From NCBI GenBank assembly GCA_028277985.1, contig JANQFG010000047.1, positions 1 through 64,000 on the forward strand: 64,000 bases of DNA, in the 5' to 3' direction. The stretch comes from a bacterium (GTDB lineage Bacteria > Desulfobacterota > DSWW01). The notes under the pieces were generated by a model, which was not told the DNA's origin, made no database searches, and saw only the letters and a list, made by a program, of their open reading frames with translations. The position numbers were made by a program, and so were the translations under genes. Positions 35,473-43,574 of the stretch are shown here, one piece after another. Each line of letters begins with the position of its first letter. Position 1 is the stretch's first letter.

Positions 35473-35768
35473 ACTGGCGAAGAAGAACCGCATGCTGAGT
35501 ACTATCGCTGAAGAAAGGAACACCCTTGCTATGATCCGAAAGCTGCCCATGTTTTCTGCAGGATGCATCTTCCTGTGGCTCCCCAATCCAAAATTCAGTG
35601 CAACTACTGTGTGCGAGAGTTCGACTGTGTCAATGAAAGTCGACCGGGTATTACTAGTAAGGTTTTAGGAGGGGATTTCCAGAATTTATTTCATGCCCTA
35701 GTACACATGGCCTTCTTGTGCCCGAGAAGATGGATACGCTTGCTGATCTCAACGTCAGCAACCGTACC
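35473..35768 (+). pseudogene. nifB remnant with premature stop, lost cluster cysteine and internal deletion
   Basis: In frame, EEEPHAEYYR, a TGA (35509-35511), RKEHPCYDPKAAHVFCRMH, VAPQSKIQCNYC and VNESRPGITSKVL match the intact NifB at 59396-60382. The first Cys of the radical-SAM CxxxCxxC triad is Ser here. After SKVL the sequence jumps; STHGLLVPEKMDTLADLNVS (35700-35763) in another frame matches a segment 60 residues further on in NifB. It is therefore a dead, partly deleted copy directly behind promoter A. Confidence 0.85.
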
Positions 35769-35849
35769 AGACAAGAGAAAGGGGGCCACCTCATCTCCAA
35801 CTGAGGAGATGATTCCTTCAGCATATCGGAAGCGAAAAGGAGATGCACC

Positions 35850-36902
35850 ATGACCGAAGACCTCTATACCCGGCTGCGCGAGTATATGAACAACCTCCCG
35901 GGAGGGTATCCTGCCACAGACACTGGCGTCGAGATTCGCATTCTAAAGAAACTGTTCACGCCCGAGGATGCTGATCTCATCCTGAAGTTGAATCATGAAG
36001 CGGAAGAGGTCCCTGTCATCGCGGCGCGGATCGGCATGGACCCCGCCACGACCGCGGAACGACTCGAGGACATGGCCAAGAGAGGCCTGATCTTTCGAAT
36101 TCGCGAGGGGGACAGGGTAGCGTACCGCCCCATCTCCTTCCTGGTGGGGATCTACGAGTTTCAGCTCGACCGGCTGGACCGGGAGATCGTGGAGATGGCG
36201 GAGGAGTACATGCCCCATCTCGGCCTGAGCTTCGCTCACCTTGAAAATCAACAACAGCGCATAGCCCCGGTGGATTCGGCCATTCAGGACTTGCCGTCCG
36301 TGGAGACATACAATCGGATCCGGGACCTTGTGAAAGAGCAGGAGTTGATCGCCATGACGCCCTGCATCTGCCGCAGGAAGCAAGGTATCCTGGACAATCC
36401 CTGCGACCGGCCGGAGGACCTCTGCTTCTCCTTCGGGCAGTTCGGTCAGTATATTCTTGACAACGAGATGGGAAGGAGGATCAGCAAGGAGGAAGCTCTC
36501 AAGTTCCTCGACCTCGCCGAGGAGTCAGCCCTCGTTCTTCAGCCAAGCAACACGCAGGAGCTGTCCTTTGTCTGCTGCTGCTGTGGCTGTTGTTGCGGTG
36601 TTCTGCAGGGGCTCAAGCAACTCCCGAATCCCGCAGACTTCTGCCGATCCTACTACCTGGCCAAAATCGACCCGGACAGCTGCACGGCTTGCGGCGACTG
36701 CATGCAACGCTGCCAGGTGGACGCCATCAAGGAGGGGGATGTCATGGAGGTCGAACCGGCCCGGTGCATCGGATGTGGGCTCTGTGTGTCGACATGCCCC
36801 ACGGAAGCGATCGAGCTTGTTGCAAAGGAAGATCTTAAGACTCCCCCAAAAGACTTCGACGAGTTACTCGGGAGTCTGGCGCAAGAGCGTGGAGTCGGTT
36901 GA
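35850..36902 (+). CDS. Winged-helix/Cys-rich 4Fe-4S protein, paralogue 4
   Basis: A 350-residue protein with the same layout as paralogues 1-3: LREYMNNLPGGYPATDTG N-terminus, winged-helix-like part, CICRRKQGILDNPCDRPEDLC, cysteine run CCCCGCCC at about 242-249, and two ferredoxin motifs (CTACGDCMQRCQ, CIGCGLCVSTCP). In the first motif Gln replaces the Pro after the fourth Cys; all Cys are kept. Ribosome site AAAGGAG lies seven bases upstream. It is separated from the triplet by the remnant-rich region and is under operator A, unlike the triplet. Confidence 0.86.
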   Translation: MTEDLYTRLREYMNNLPGGYPATDTGVEIRILKKLFTPEDADLILKLNHEAEEVPVIAARIGMDPATTAERLEDMAKRGLIFRIREGDRVAYRPISFLVGIYEFQLDRLDREIVEMAEEYMPHLGLSFAHLENQQQRIAPVDSAIQDLPSVETYNRIRDLVKEQELIAMTPCICRRKQGILDNPCDRPEDLCFSFGQFGQYILDNEMGRRISKEEALKFLDLAEESALVLQPSNTQELSFVCCCCGCCCGVLQGLKQLPNPADFCRSYYLAKIDPDSCTACGDCMQRCQVDAIKEGDVMEVEPARCIGCGLCVSTCPTEAIELVAKEDLKTPPKDFDELLGSLAQERGVG

Positions 36903-37080
36903 ACGGGTTTTCTGCCTTTCATATCCACCACAGGATCCATGACCCACTTATCGCTCCATACCGTTCGGGCCTTCGGTAGCGGACGCCACCTACCATGCCG
37001 CCTGCTGACTCCTGTTGCGCGTTATGGAACCTTGCGATTCCACCGGTCCCGGATTGGGACGGCGGTGGACCCCATCGGTC

Positions 37081-37758
37081 GGACAGTGCTGTACATGTCA
37101 AGCTTCATGAGCGTGTTGGCAGGCCCGGAATTTATCCTTGATTAGTTAAGGACTGAAGAATGGGTTCAAAGCACCTACCCGAGGCCGAGAGAAGAGAGCA
37201 GATACTTAAGACTGCCCGTCATTTTTTTGAAGCAAAGGGCTATCACGAGACCAGAATAGACGACATTGCGGCGGCGGCTAAATTGAGCAAAGGCAGTATC
37301 TATCGCTTCTTTGACTCAAAAAGCGCGCTATTTGTAGCTCTTGCTGACTATCTAACAAGCGAATTTGAAAAAGAAGTGGATAATCTAATAGAAGATTATG
37401 GCAATCAGCCCAAGAAACTAATAATAGCGATCTATGAGGCCTTGTTTACGCTTCTGGGAGGGAAGAACAGTCCTTTTAGAGTTGCTGTTAGATTCGCTCT
37501 TGCGGCAGGCGAAGACAAGGAACTACGTAGGATAGGAGAGCGTTTCTACAAGAGATGGATAGAAAAGATTGAGACCATTACTAAAGCAGGTCTTGAGAAA
37601 GCGGAGTTTGTCAATGTCGGGCCAAGAGCCACGGCATTGATATTCGTACTCCTACTTGACGGAATCATTCTGCACGAACTTGTCAGGGGCCGTGACCCAG
37701 TGATAGAAGACGCTAGCATCGCGATAGAACAATTGCTACGTCTGATCTGCAAATGATC
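37081..37758 (+). repeat. Inverted duplication, arm 2 (TetR gene plus 5' flank)
   Basis: Counterpart of 33950-34628. The two arms bracket the transposase fragment, promoter A, the nifB remnant and ferredoxin paralogue 4. Confidence 0.8.
37160..37756 (+). CDS. TetR-family transcriptional regulator, copy 2
   Basis: A 198-residue twin of copy 1 with HTH TRIDDIAAAAKLSKGSIYRF near residues 26-45 and the same C-terminal domain (LLGGKNSPFRVAVRFAL..). Differences cluster in the HTH recognition helix end (YSSKKE versus FDSKSA) and a few ligand-domain sites, so the two could differ in effector or affinity. It is preceded by a TTAAGGAC ribosome site and downstream of ferredoxin paralogue 4. Confidence 0.9.
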   Translation: MGSKHLPEAERREQILKTARHFFEAKGYHETRIDDIAAAAKLSKGSIYRFFDSKSALFVALADYLTSEFEKEVDNLIEDYGNQPKKLIIAIYEALFTLLGGKNSPFRVAVRFALAAGEDKELRRIGERFYKRWIEKIETITKAGLEKAEFVNVGPRATALIFVLLLDGIILHELVRGRDPVIEDASIAIEQLLRLICK

Positions 37759-37868
37759 CTCGATCCGGTGACTCTTCCTTCAGCAAGCAATTCCAAAGAT
37801 GCATGAGTTTCCTCTGCAGACATCAATAGCAGGCACCCTACAAACGCCAGTCTTCTTCTCCAAGGGCA

Positions 37869-39389
37869 CTACTCGGTGTAGTTTGCTCTCAGGTCTTTCT
37901 TCAGTATTTTGCCTGTTAACAGACGGGGCAAGGCGTCGGTAAACTCTACCTTTTTCGGGACTTTGTATTTTGCCAGCCTGTTCTTACAAAACTCGATTAC
38001 TTCCGCTTCGCTCAGTTTTGTGCCCGGTTTGGCCACGACAATCGCAAGGCCGACTTCTCCCCATCTTTCATCCGGTATCCCGATGACCCCCACATCCGCC
38101 ACTTTTTCGAACGACATGAGGACGTCTTCCACTTCAGCGGGATAGACGTTTTCACCACCGCTGATATACATGTCTTTGCGGCGGTCTACGAGGAAAAGGT
38201 ACCCCTCTTCGTCAAAATATCCCACATCACCGGTGTATAGCCAATCGCCGATGAAGCTTTCGGTCGTCTCTTCAGGCCGTTTCCAGTATTCTTTCATAAC
38301 GTTGGGGCCTTTTACCAGGATCTCTCCCTTTTCGCCGGCGGCAACATCCTGGTTGTCCAGATCGACTATCCTGACGTCGGTGTGCAGCACCGGTTTTCCG
38401 CATGATCCAACCTTGCGCAAGGCGTCTTCAGATCTCAAAGCGGTAATGGCCGTGGCGGTTTCCGTCATGCCATAGCCCTGGTTGAACTTCACGCCTTTCT
38501 TCAGGTAGGTCTGTATCAATGACTTGGGACACGGAGAACCGCCGACCATGAAGAAGCGTATGCTTGACAGGTCCGTCTTCTCAAATTCAGGCGTTTGACT
38601 CATCATCAGAAACATGACCGGTACGCCGAACATGTTGGTGATTCTTTCTTCTTCAATAATCTTAAGAATTCCCGCCGGATCAAAAAAGCGTTGAATAACA
38701 TACCGGCTTCCGGCGTAAAGGCTCGGCGTCGCCGATGCGTTCAAGGCTGCGATATGAAATAGCGGGGCGCAACAGACAGCGGAATCTTCCGAGGAGAATG
38801 AATACATATTCATGGCGTTCACGGCGTTCCATTGCGTGTTGCCCTGGAGGATGACCGCGCCCTTCGGTCTACCGGTCGTGCCCGACGTATACATGATTAC
38901 ATGAGGATCGTCCAAAGTCGGTTCCTCCGCCGGTTGAGGCTCCTCTTCGGATTTGTCCGAAACCCATTCTTCGAATTCGGGATCGTCCGGCATACCGCCG
39001 GTCGCTTCACAGATGTACCGTTTAACGGTGGGTGATTTCCCTCTCAGTTCCTCGACCAGGGATGTGAATTCGGGGGAATAAATCAGAACGCCGGGTTCCG
39101 AATCATTGATGATGTAATCGAGCTCGGGAGCGGCCAATCTGAAATTCAAGGGGACCAGAACGGCCCCGATCTTTGAAAGGGCAAACAAAGCCTCCAGAAA
39201 CACGTTGCTGTTTCCCAATAGTACGGAAACTCTGTCTCCTTTTCGAATACCGGCTTCCAAGAATCCGTTGGCGGCCCTATTGATTCTTGAGTTGAATTCC
39301 TTCCTGGTCAGTTCAAGATCGCCGTACTTGACGCTTGATTCGCTGGGGTATCGTTGTGCCCACCTGGTGGACCATTCACCGATGTTCAT
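37869..39389 (-). CDS. Acyl-CoA synthetase (AMP-forming)
   Basis: An adenylate-forming ligase of 506 residues that activates a carboxylic acid to its CoA thioester. Motifs: MYTSGTTGRPKGAVI (ATP loop), GYGMTETATAIT, and the hinge segment TGDVGYFDEEGYLFLVDRRKDM with YISGGENVYPAEVE, then the catalytic Lys in RLLTGKILKKDLR. ATG 39389 is preceded by AGGTAGAG; ATGs at 39422 and 39539 are in frame but less likely. A medium-chain or aromatic acid substrate is possible; it cannot be told apart by eye. Confidence 0.92.
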   Translation of the reverse strand: MNIGEWSTRWAQRYPSESSVKYGDLELTRKEFNSRINRAANGFLEAGIRKGDRVSVLLGNSNVFLEALFALSKIGAVLVPLNFRLAAPELDYIINDSEPGVLIYSPEFTSLVEELRGKSPTVKRYICEATGGMPDDPEFEEWVSDKSEEEPQPAEEPTLDDPHVIMYTSGTTGRPKGAVILQGNTQWNAVNAMNMYSFSSEDSAVCCAPLFHIAALNASATPSLYAGSRYVIQRFFDPAGILKIIEEERITNMFGVPVMFLMMSQTPEFEKTDLSSIRFFMVGGSPCPKSLIQTYLKKGVKFNQGYGMTETATAITALRSEDALRKVGSCGKPVLHTDVRIVDLDNQDVAAGEKGEILVKGPNVMKEYWKRPEETTESFIGDWLYTGDVGYFDEEGYLFLVDRRKDMYISGGENVYPAEVEDVLMSFEKVADVGVIGIPDERWGEVGLAIVVAKPGTKLSEAEVIEFCKNRLAKYKVPKKVEFTDALPRLLTGKILKKDLRANYTE

Positions 39390-39444
39390 ATTTATCTCTA
39401 CCTTTTGTTTCTTTTTGGACATCCCTTTCCGGGACGTAGATAAA

Positions 39445-39459
39445 GTACAGACGCTGTAC
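39445..39459. promoter_or_regulatory. GTACAG-ACG-CTGTAC palindrome upstream of the acyl-CoA ligase
   Basis: Perfect 6-3-6 inverted repeat about 55 bp upstream of the ligase start codon. It differs from the ACTGACNNGTCAGT operator. A partial match, GCTGTACAT, occurs in both TetR leaders. It could be an operator. Confidence 0.3.
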
Positions 39460-39460
39460 A

Positions 39461-39679
39461 TTACAATTCTGAGAGGTTCGATCTTGGAGTGCCTTTCGGT
39501 CTTATGCTTGGACTCTCCACGCAATTTGGGCACATCCATTCATTGCCTCTGCACTGCCATCGAGACAATCTAGCAACTTTCCGAAGAAGGCCCACATCGA
39601 CATTTTCCATCTTGCGAGTGCAATTCTGACCATCACACTCGATGTAGCAGAACGAACCCATAGTACGGACCAAGCCCAT
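39461..39679 (-). CDS. Small zinc-ribbon-like protein
   Basis: A 72-residue frame with two Cys pairs: CYIECDGQNCTRKMENVD, then GNEWMCPNC. The spacing fits a small zinc ribbon, and similar short proteins of unknown role are common in Desulfobacterota. The chosen ATG (39679) follows GGGG; the frame extends upstream to 39838 without features. It lies upstream of the acyl-CoA ligase on the same strand. Confidence 0.45.
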   Translation of the reverse strand: MGLVRTMGSFCYIECDGQNCTRKMENVDVGLLRKVARLSRWQCRGNEWMCPNCVESPSIRPKGTPRSNLSEL

Positions 39680-39735
39680 ATTGAAACCCCATTGGCACCG
39701 ATGATCTGGATCTTTCAACCTAGAATGTATTTGTT

Positions 39736-39909
39736 TCAAGCCTGACTTCCAAAGCCCAATTGGATGATCCCGTAAAGGATGGTAACCGCGAGAAGGGCCG
39801 AGAAGAGAACGAGGAGTCCTCGCAGAAGTCCCCACCAATCAATTGGGAACTTGCCAAGCTGGTTGGACAGTGTTTCTATAGACTGCCTTACCCAATATTC
39901 TAAGTACAT
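39736..39909 (-). CDS. Candidate small single-span membrane protein
   Basis: 57 codons: an amphipathic start MYLEYWVRQSIETLSNQLGK, then one hydrophobic span (GLLVLFSALLAVTILYGII) and a short polar tail. GGGAGG lies about ten bases upstream of the ATG. The family is not recognised; it may also be a remnant. Confidence 0.35.
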   Translation of the reverse strand: MYLEYWVRQSIETLSNQLGKFPIDWWGLLRGLLVLFSALLAVTILYGIIQLGFGSQA

Positions 39910-39999
39910 GGTCTACTTAACCTCCCACCTTGATCAACCGCAGGACCAGCCATTCGATGGACAGCATCACACCCTTGCCTCGGCGGCTCACGGTCTCTT

Positions 40000-40024
40000 A
40001 AGCCTCCGGCAAGGCCGGAGGCTT
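40000..40024 (-). terminator. Perfect 11-bp hairpin after DUF1329
   Basis: AAGCCTCCGGC/GCCGGAGGCTT with a 3-base loop, 44 bp beyond the DUF1329 stop. There is no strong T run, so termination may be partial. Confidence 0.5.
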
Positions 40025-40067
40025 GGTGCCTCTGAATCATGAAACACGGCACTTCTTCGAGACGGCG

Positions 40068-41366
40068 CTACTTGCAGAATTTCTGGAATCCGGCCAGGGA
40101 GAAGTCATTCAGGTCTAGTACGGCGTTGCATGTGATCACGGCGTCCTGATTCACCTCCGAGATGATGGTGGCATGATTCCTCCGCGAATCTATGATCAGA
40201 CTATCCGCCCAGCCCGTGAACTTTACCTTTTCGTCATCGCTCTTGTACACCGCTGTGGTGACGGACAATAACTTCCAGAAATTGTCCGTTCGGTCATTTA
40301 TCGTTTTGTACGCTGGGCCCCAGATGTCGTCTACAACCCAGATATACTGTATTCCGTAATTGTAGTACTGGTCCTTCGCCTTGGCCTTTAGCACCCATAC
40401 CGGAAGCTTCACATAAGTCGTATTGAGGGGTGCCCACGGAGCCCCCTGCCACTCCTTGTCATGAAAACCATAGCGCACTGGGCGGTCGCATAACGTTGTC
40501 CACTCGCCCTTTTCTGATATGTTTAGCCCCATGGGTTCAGTACTCGCAAAAGGAATCAGGGCCTCCTTCTTCTCGATCAACTCCCATTCGAAATAAGGGA
40601 TTTTTCCGCCATAAGCAAGGATGTCATCCAGTGCAAAATCGGAACCCACGACGCCATCGGAACGGGCGGCCGGGGTTGTCCGTCGCGTCCGGCGAATGGC
40701 AGGCAGATAGCCGAAAGTCACATCCTGCTCGGCGGAGAAATAACGCCACATCAATGTAGACGTGCCGGCTAAATCATACGGCGCACGAACCGACGAGATG
40801 GAGTATCGCTCTATGCCCTTTGGGTTCTCGTGTTTTCTGGCTCCCGGGAATCCTGTCAAGGCGGCATCCTCGTAAAGGATCTCTATCTCCCGCTCAAAGC
40901 CTGTATCACGGCCAATCCACCAGGTGAAATCTGTGAGCCTCTTGAAGCCCAGGATGTAGGTCACGTATTGTTTATTGTATATGATCTTGATCGCTGCCTT
41001 GGGGTCGTTCGGGTCGATCTTGGGGAAGGGAAACCCCATGAGCAGTTTGGCAATCTTGCCCGTTTCCGCTTCGACAACGATATTCTCTGCATCCAGTTCG
41101 TACTTGCCTACATTCCCTGTACGACCCTCTATGACATAGGAGGGGGTGTATTCCGTTATGTCGTAGTTGAGTTCGCCTACTGGGAGGGTGATTTCGCCCT
41201 TCTTCACCCAGTCGAGGAGAGCGTCGGGCACGAGCCCCTCGGCCTTCTTCCAGTTCGTCTTGTCGATGATCTCTACAGACGGCTCATCAGCCGAGAGATC
41301 CGCACCGACTCCCCAAAAAAGGCCGATCATCAGGATGGATATACCGAAGGTTTTCAGGTCTGCCAT
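40068..41366 (-). CDS. DUF1329 family envelope protein
   Basis: A 432-residue exported protein of the DUF1329 (LolA-like fold) family. An N-terminal signal peptide (LKTFGISILMIGLFWGVGADLSA) is followed by YVIEGRTGNVGKYEL, FPFPKIDPNDPKAA and RRTRRTTPAARSDGVVGSDF, all typical of the family. Its gene nearly always sits with DUF1302, as here, and the pair is linked to uptake or export of hydrophobic compounds, often with an RND exporter. The ATG at 41366 has TAGGAGG upstream. It is second in an operon under operator B. Confidence 0.9.
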   Translation of the reverse strand: MADLKTFGISILMIGLFWGVGADLSADEPSVEIIDKTNWKKAEGLVPDALLDWVKKGEITLPVGELNYDITEYTPSYVIEGRTGNVGKYELDAENIVVEAETGKIAKLLMGFPFPKIDPNDPKAAIKIIYNKQYVTYILGFKRLTDFTWWIGRDTGFEREIEILYEDAALTGFPGARKHENPKGIERYSISSVRAPYDLAGTSTLMWRYFSAEQDVTFGYLPAIRRTRRTTPAARSDGVVGSDFALDDILAYGGKIPYFEWELIEKKEALIPFASTEPMGLNISEKGEWTTLCDRPVRYGFHDKEWQGAPWAPLNTTYVKLPVWVLKAKAKDQYYNYGIQYIWVVDDIWGPAYKTINDRTDNFWKLLSVTTAVYKSDDEKVKFTGWADSLIIDSRRNHATIISEVNQDAVITCNAVLDLNDFSLAGFQKFCK

Positions 41367-41398
41367 TTGTTTGTTTCCTCCTAGAAAAGTTTCTTGGT

Positions 41399-42949
41399 CT
41401 AGTTCAGCAGGTAGCTCAAGCTGAAGCTGATCTGGTCCCGGTCCCGAAAGATGCCCATACCGGTGAAATTGCCCGTGATCGCGCTGTACTGGATCATGAG
41501 CCGGAAGGGCTCGCGAAGCAGGCTCACCGAGGGCTGGATCAACCATGCCCCACGAACGTCATAGCCCAGCACCATCTGCGGCGTAACCTTCCCGTTGAGG
41601 TAGGTCGAGTTCACCAACATCGTGAACTGGCCCTCTACCTCTTTTACTGCCGCATAACTGAAATCCGGATACATCGGGACTGACTGCATCATCCGCGAAT
41701 CGTAGTCAGGCACCCACTGAGCAAAATACTGCAGCGATACCACAAAAGTCTGGGACTTGTTCAGGGGCCGGATCCACACATTCTTGTCCAGGCCGATCAT
41801 AGCCCTCAGGAAGTCCTTCTCCGGGATCTGGCCGGTCTGGGGAATCCCCGGTATGCCGGGAATCGGAACCGGCAGCGGCGCGAGCGGGGTATTGATCTCC
41901 GGGATGAAGACCGCCTCGCTCCAGAACCAGGCCGCCTCGGCCCGGACCACCGTGTCCGTCCAGGACTCCCAGAAACTCATCGATGCCCCTGTGATCTGGA
42001 TGTCATCAAAGTGCAATTCCTGGTAGGTCGTCCCGATGGGCGCCGGATCGGGTTCGACCACAAAAAGCGGAGTCGGCAGGTCCATGAACGTCTTGTAATG
42101 GGCCACCGAAAGGTTCATTCCCCAGAGCATGGCCATCACCCGCACCCCCCAGCGGCTGTTCGACATGGTCTTGGCCGGATAGAGGGTCCGTTGCTGCAAC
42201 ATCGGCGACGGGGGCGGGAGCGGAATCGAATAGGCCGTCCCGTAAGGGGACAGCGGCGAGACGTGAGCGTCCCAGTTGCCGGGCACCCAGAAGCCCTCCA
42301 CGGTGAACGAGTCGATCGGGCCCAGCACCCCGAAATTGTAGCTCCCACGGAGCATCCAGAGCGGAATCCGCCGGTCGTCAAGATCCTCGAAGAAGCCCCC
42401 AAAGGTGCCGTCCAGGGGATTGATCTGGTCCAAGAGCCGGAACACGTCCGTCTCGCCCCATGCCAGGTTCTGCTTGCCAAATCGGAAGAACGCCGGTCCC
42501 CGGGAAAGGTCGACATAGAACGCCCACAGGTCGTACTGGTGGCCAAAGCTGGTGATGTTCTCCTTGTCTCGATCCTTGACGTCTCGAAAGGCCTGTGGGC
42601 CAAAGTCATAAATCCCGTCATACATGAAACGGCCCACCAGGTGGTACTTGGCCGACAATTCGAGCCACTCCAGGGGCTTCAAGATGTCGACCTGCCCCTG
42701 AAGCTTCTTCAGATCGTGGTTGATCTCCAGATATGCGATGTTCCGCCACTGCACCAGGTTGCCCACAGAGATCGGAGGAGCCGTGAACCCCTCGGAATCC
42801 TGCAGCCGGATCGAGACTCGACTCTGGACTTTGCCGGTAACCTCGAACGTCCGGTCAGCATCGATGTAGACCGCACGTGCAGAGCCGGCCAACCCTGCGA
42901 TCACAAGGGCACAACACAATGTTCCTAAAACATGCGTTCTCATTCCCAT
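41399..42949 (-). CDS. DUF1302 family outer-membrane protein
   Basis: A 516-residue exported protein with a signal peptide (LGTLCCALVIAGLAGSARA) and many alternating beta strands, ending in a strand with a terminal aromatic/hydrophobic pattern (FSLSYLLN). Family markers are FRFGKQNLAWGETDVFRLLDQINPLD and DDRRIPLWMLRGSYN. DUF1302 proteins are predicted outer-membrane barrels tied to hydrophobic substrates such as aromatics, alkanes or sterols. The start has GGGGGGAG upstream; the leader back to promoter B is about 380 nt. Confidence 0.9.
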   Translation of the reverse strand: MGMRTHVLGTLCCALVIAGLAGSARAVYIDADRTFEVTGKVQSRVSIRLQDSEGFTAPPISVGNLVQWRNIAYLEINHDLKKLQGQVDILKPLEWLELSAKYHLVGRFMYDGIYDFGPQAFRDVKDRDKENITSFGHQYDLWAFYVDLSRGPAFFRFGKQNLAWGETDVFRLLDQINPLDGTFGGFFEDLDDRRIPLWMLRGSYNFGVLGPIDSFTVEGFWVPGNWDAHVSPLSPYGTAYSIPLPPPSPMLQQRTLYPAKTMSNSRWGVRVMAMLWGMNLSVAHYKTFMDLPTPLFVVEPDPAPIGTTYQELHFDDIQITGASMSFWESWTDTVVRAEAAWFWSEAVFIPEINTPLAPLPVPIPGIPGIPQTGQIPEKDFLRAMIGLDKNVWIRPLNKSQTFVVSLQYFAQWVPDYDSRMMQSVPMYPDFSYAAVKEVEGQFTMLVNSTYLNGKVTPQMVLGYDVRGAWLIQPSVSLLREPFRLMIQYSAITGNFTGMGIFRDRDQISFSLSYLLN

Positions 42950-42999
42950 CTTCTCCCCCCATACTTCGTTTCTGCAACGACGTCGCGACCCATGAATCC

Positions 43000-43163
43000 C
43001 TACTCGCTTCCCACTATGACCGCAGCTGCCACAGGCTTCTCTCTGTTATCGAAGACAGGGGCAGCCATCCCGTGCACGTCCAGTTCGCCCTGGTCAAACG
43101 CAACCCCCCGATCTCCTTCAATTGCCCCTTGAGAACTGTTTGCAGCAGTAACGCCAATACCCT
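43000..43163 (-). pseudogene. Remnant of an IclR-family regulator in the DUF1302 leader
   Basis: About 54 codons ending at the TAG at 43000-43002. The segment RGVAFDQGELDVHGMAAPVF followed by REKPVAAAVIVGS matches the effector domain of IclR regulators (GyAxDxEExxxGvxxiAaPVfd.). No HTH or start is present. It sits in the untranslated leader between promoter B and DUF1302. Confidence 0.55.
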
Positions 43164-43272
43164 GCCCTTTCCCTTACTCACGGCCCGAGTGAATCATTAG
43201 CGCAACCAGTAGCTGGTGAAGTCATGAAACCCGAACAGCAGTAGTCGAGGGCGCACTATCTCCGGCCTCAGT

Positions 43273-43313
43273 CATGTCTAATGAGTTCGAACAGTGGGGA
43301 ACAGATCCTATCC
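43273..43313 (-). promoter_or_regulatory. Conserved leader block shared with promoter A
   Basis: Minus-strand GGATAGGATCTGTTCCCCAC and onward to ATTAGACAT, matching 35399-35440 at equal distance from the operator. Confidence 0.6.
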
Positions 43314-43337
43314 GGCTTTTCCGGTTGAAACAAAAAT

Positions 43338-43382
43338 ACTGACTCGTCAGTCTTTTTTACTCTGTTGGAATTCGTCTGTCAA
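43338..43382 (-). promoter_or_regulatory. Promoter B with TetR-type operator
   Basis: On the minus strand, TTGACA (43377-43382), a 17-bp spacer and TAAAAA (43354-43359) are followed two bases later by ACTGACGAGTCAGT (43338-43351), a palindrome except for the central pair. It drives DUF1302-DUF1329. The layout matches promoters A and C. Confidence 0.78.
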
Positions 43383-43496
43383 GGTCTTTCTTTCCCATTG
43401 TAGTAAGCGCGTAAAGTGACTGCTCGGCTTAGCGCATGAAATGTCCGCTTTTGCGGTCCGGAGCGATACAAGCGGTGTCGGAAAGGAGAGACACCG

Positions 43497-43538
43497 ATGA
43501 GAGCCTGTATCCTCCGGCAGCAGTGGAGCAGGCCATGA
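43497..43538 (+). pseudogene. Possible 5' remnant of a zinc alcohol dehydrogenase gene
   Basis: A good GGAGAG ribosome site precedes an ATG whose 13-codon frame begins MRACILRQQ, the typical start of class III-like alcohol dehydrogenases, and then stops. The rest of the gene is gone. Confidence 0.3.
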
Positions 43539-43574
43539 GCGGCGGGATCACGTGGATACGGGTCGCCACAAGGT

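Noticed and set aside
35509..35511. TGA in the nifB remnant as a selenocysteine codon
   Set aside because: The position is an Arg in the intact gene, no SECIS-like hairpin follows, and the copy is broken in other ways.
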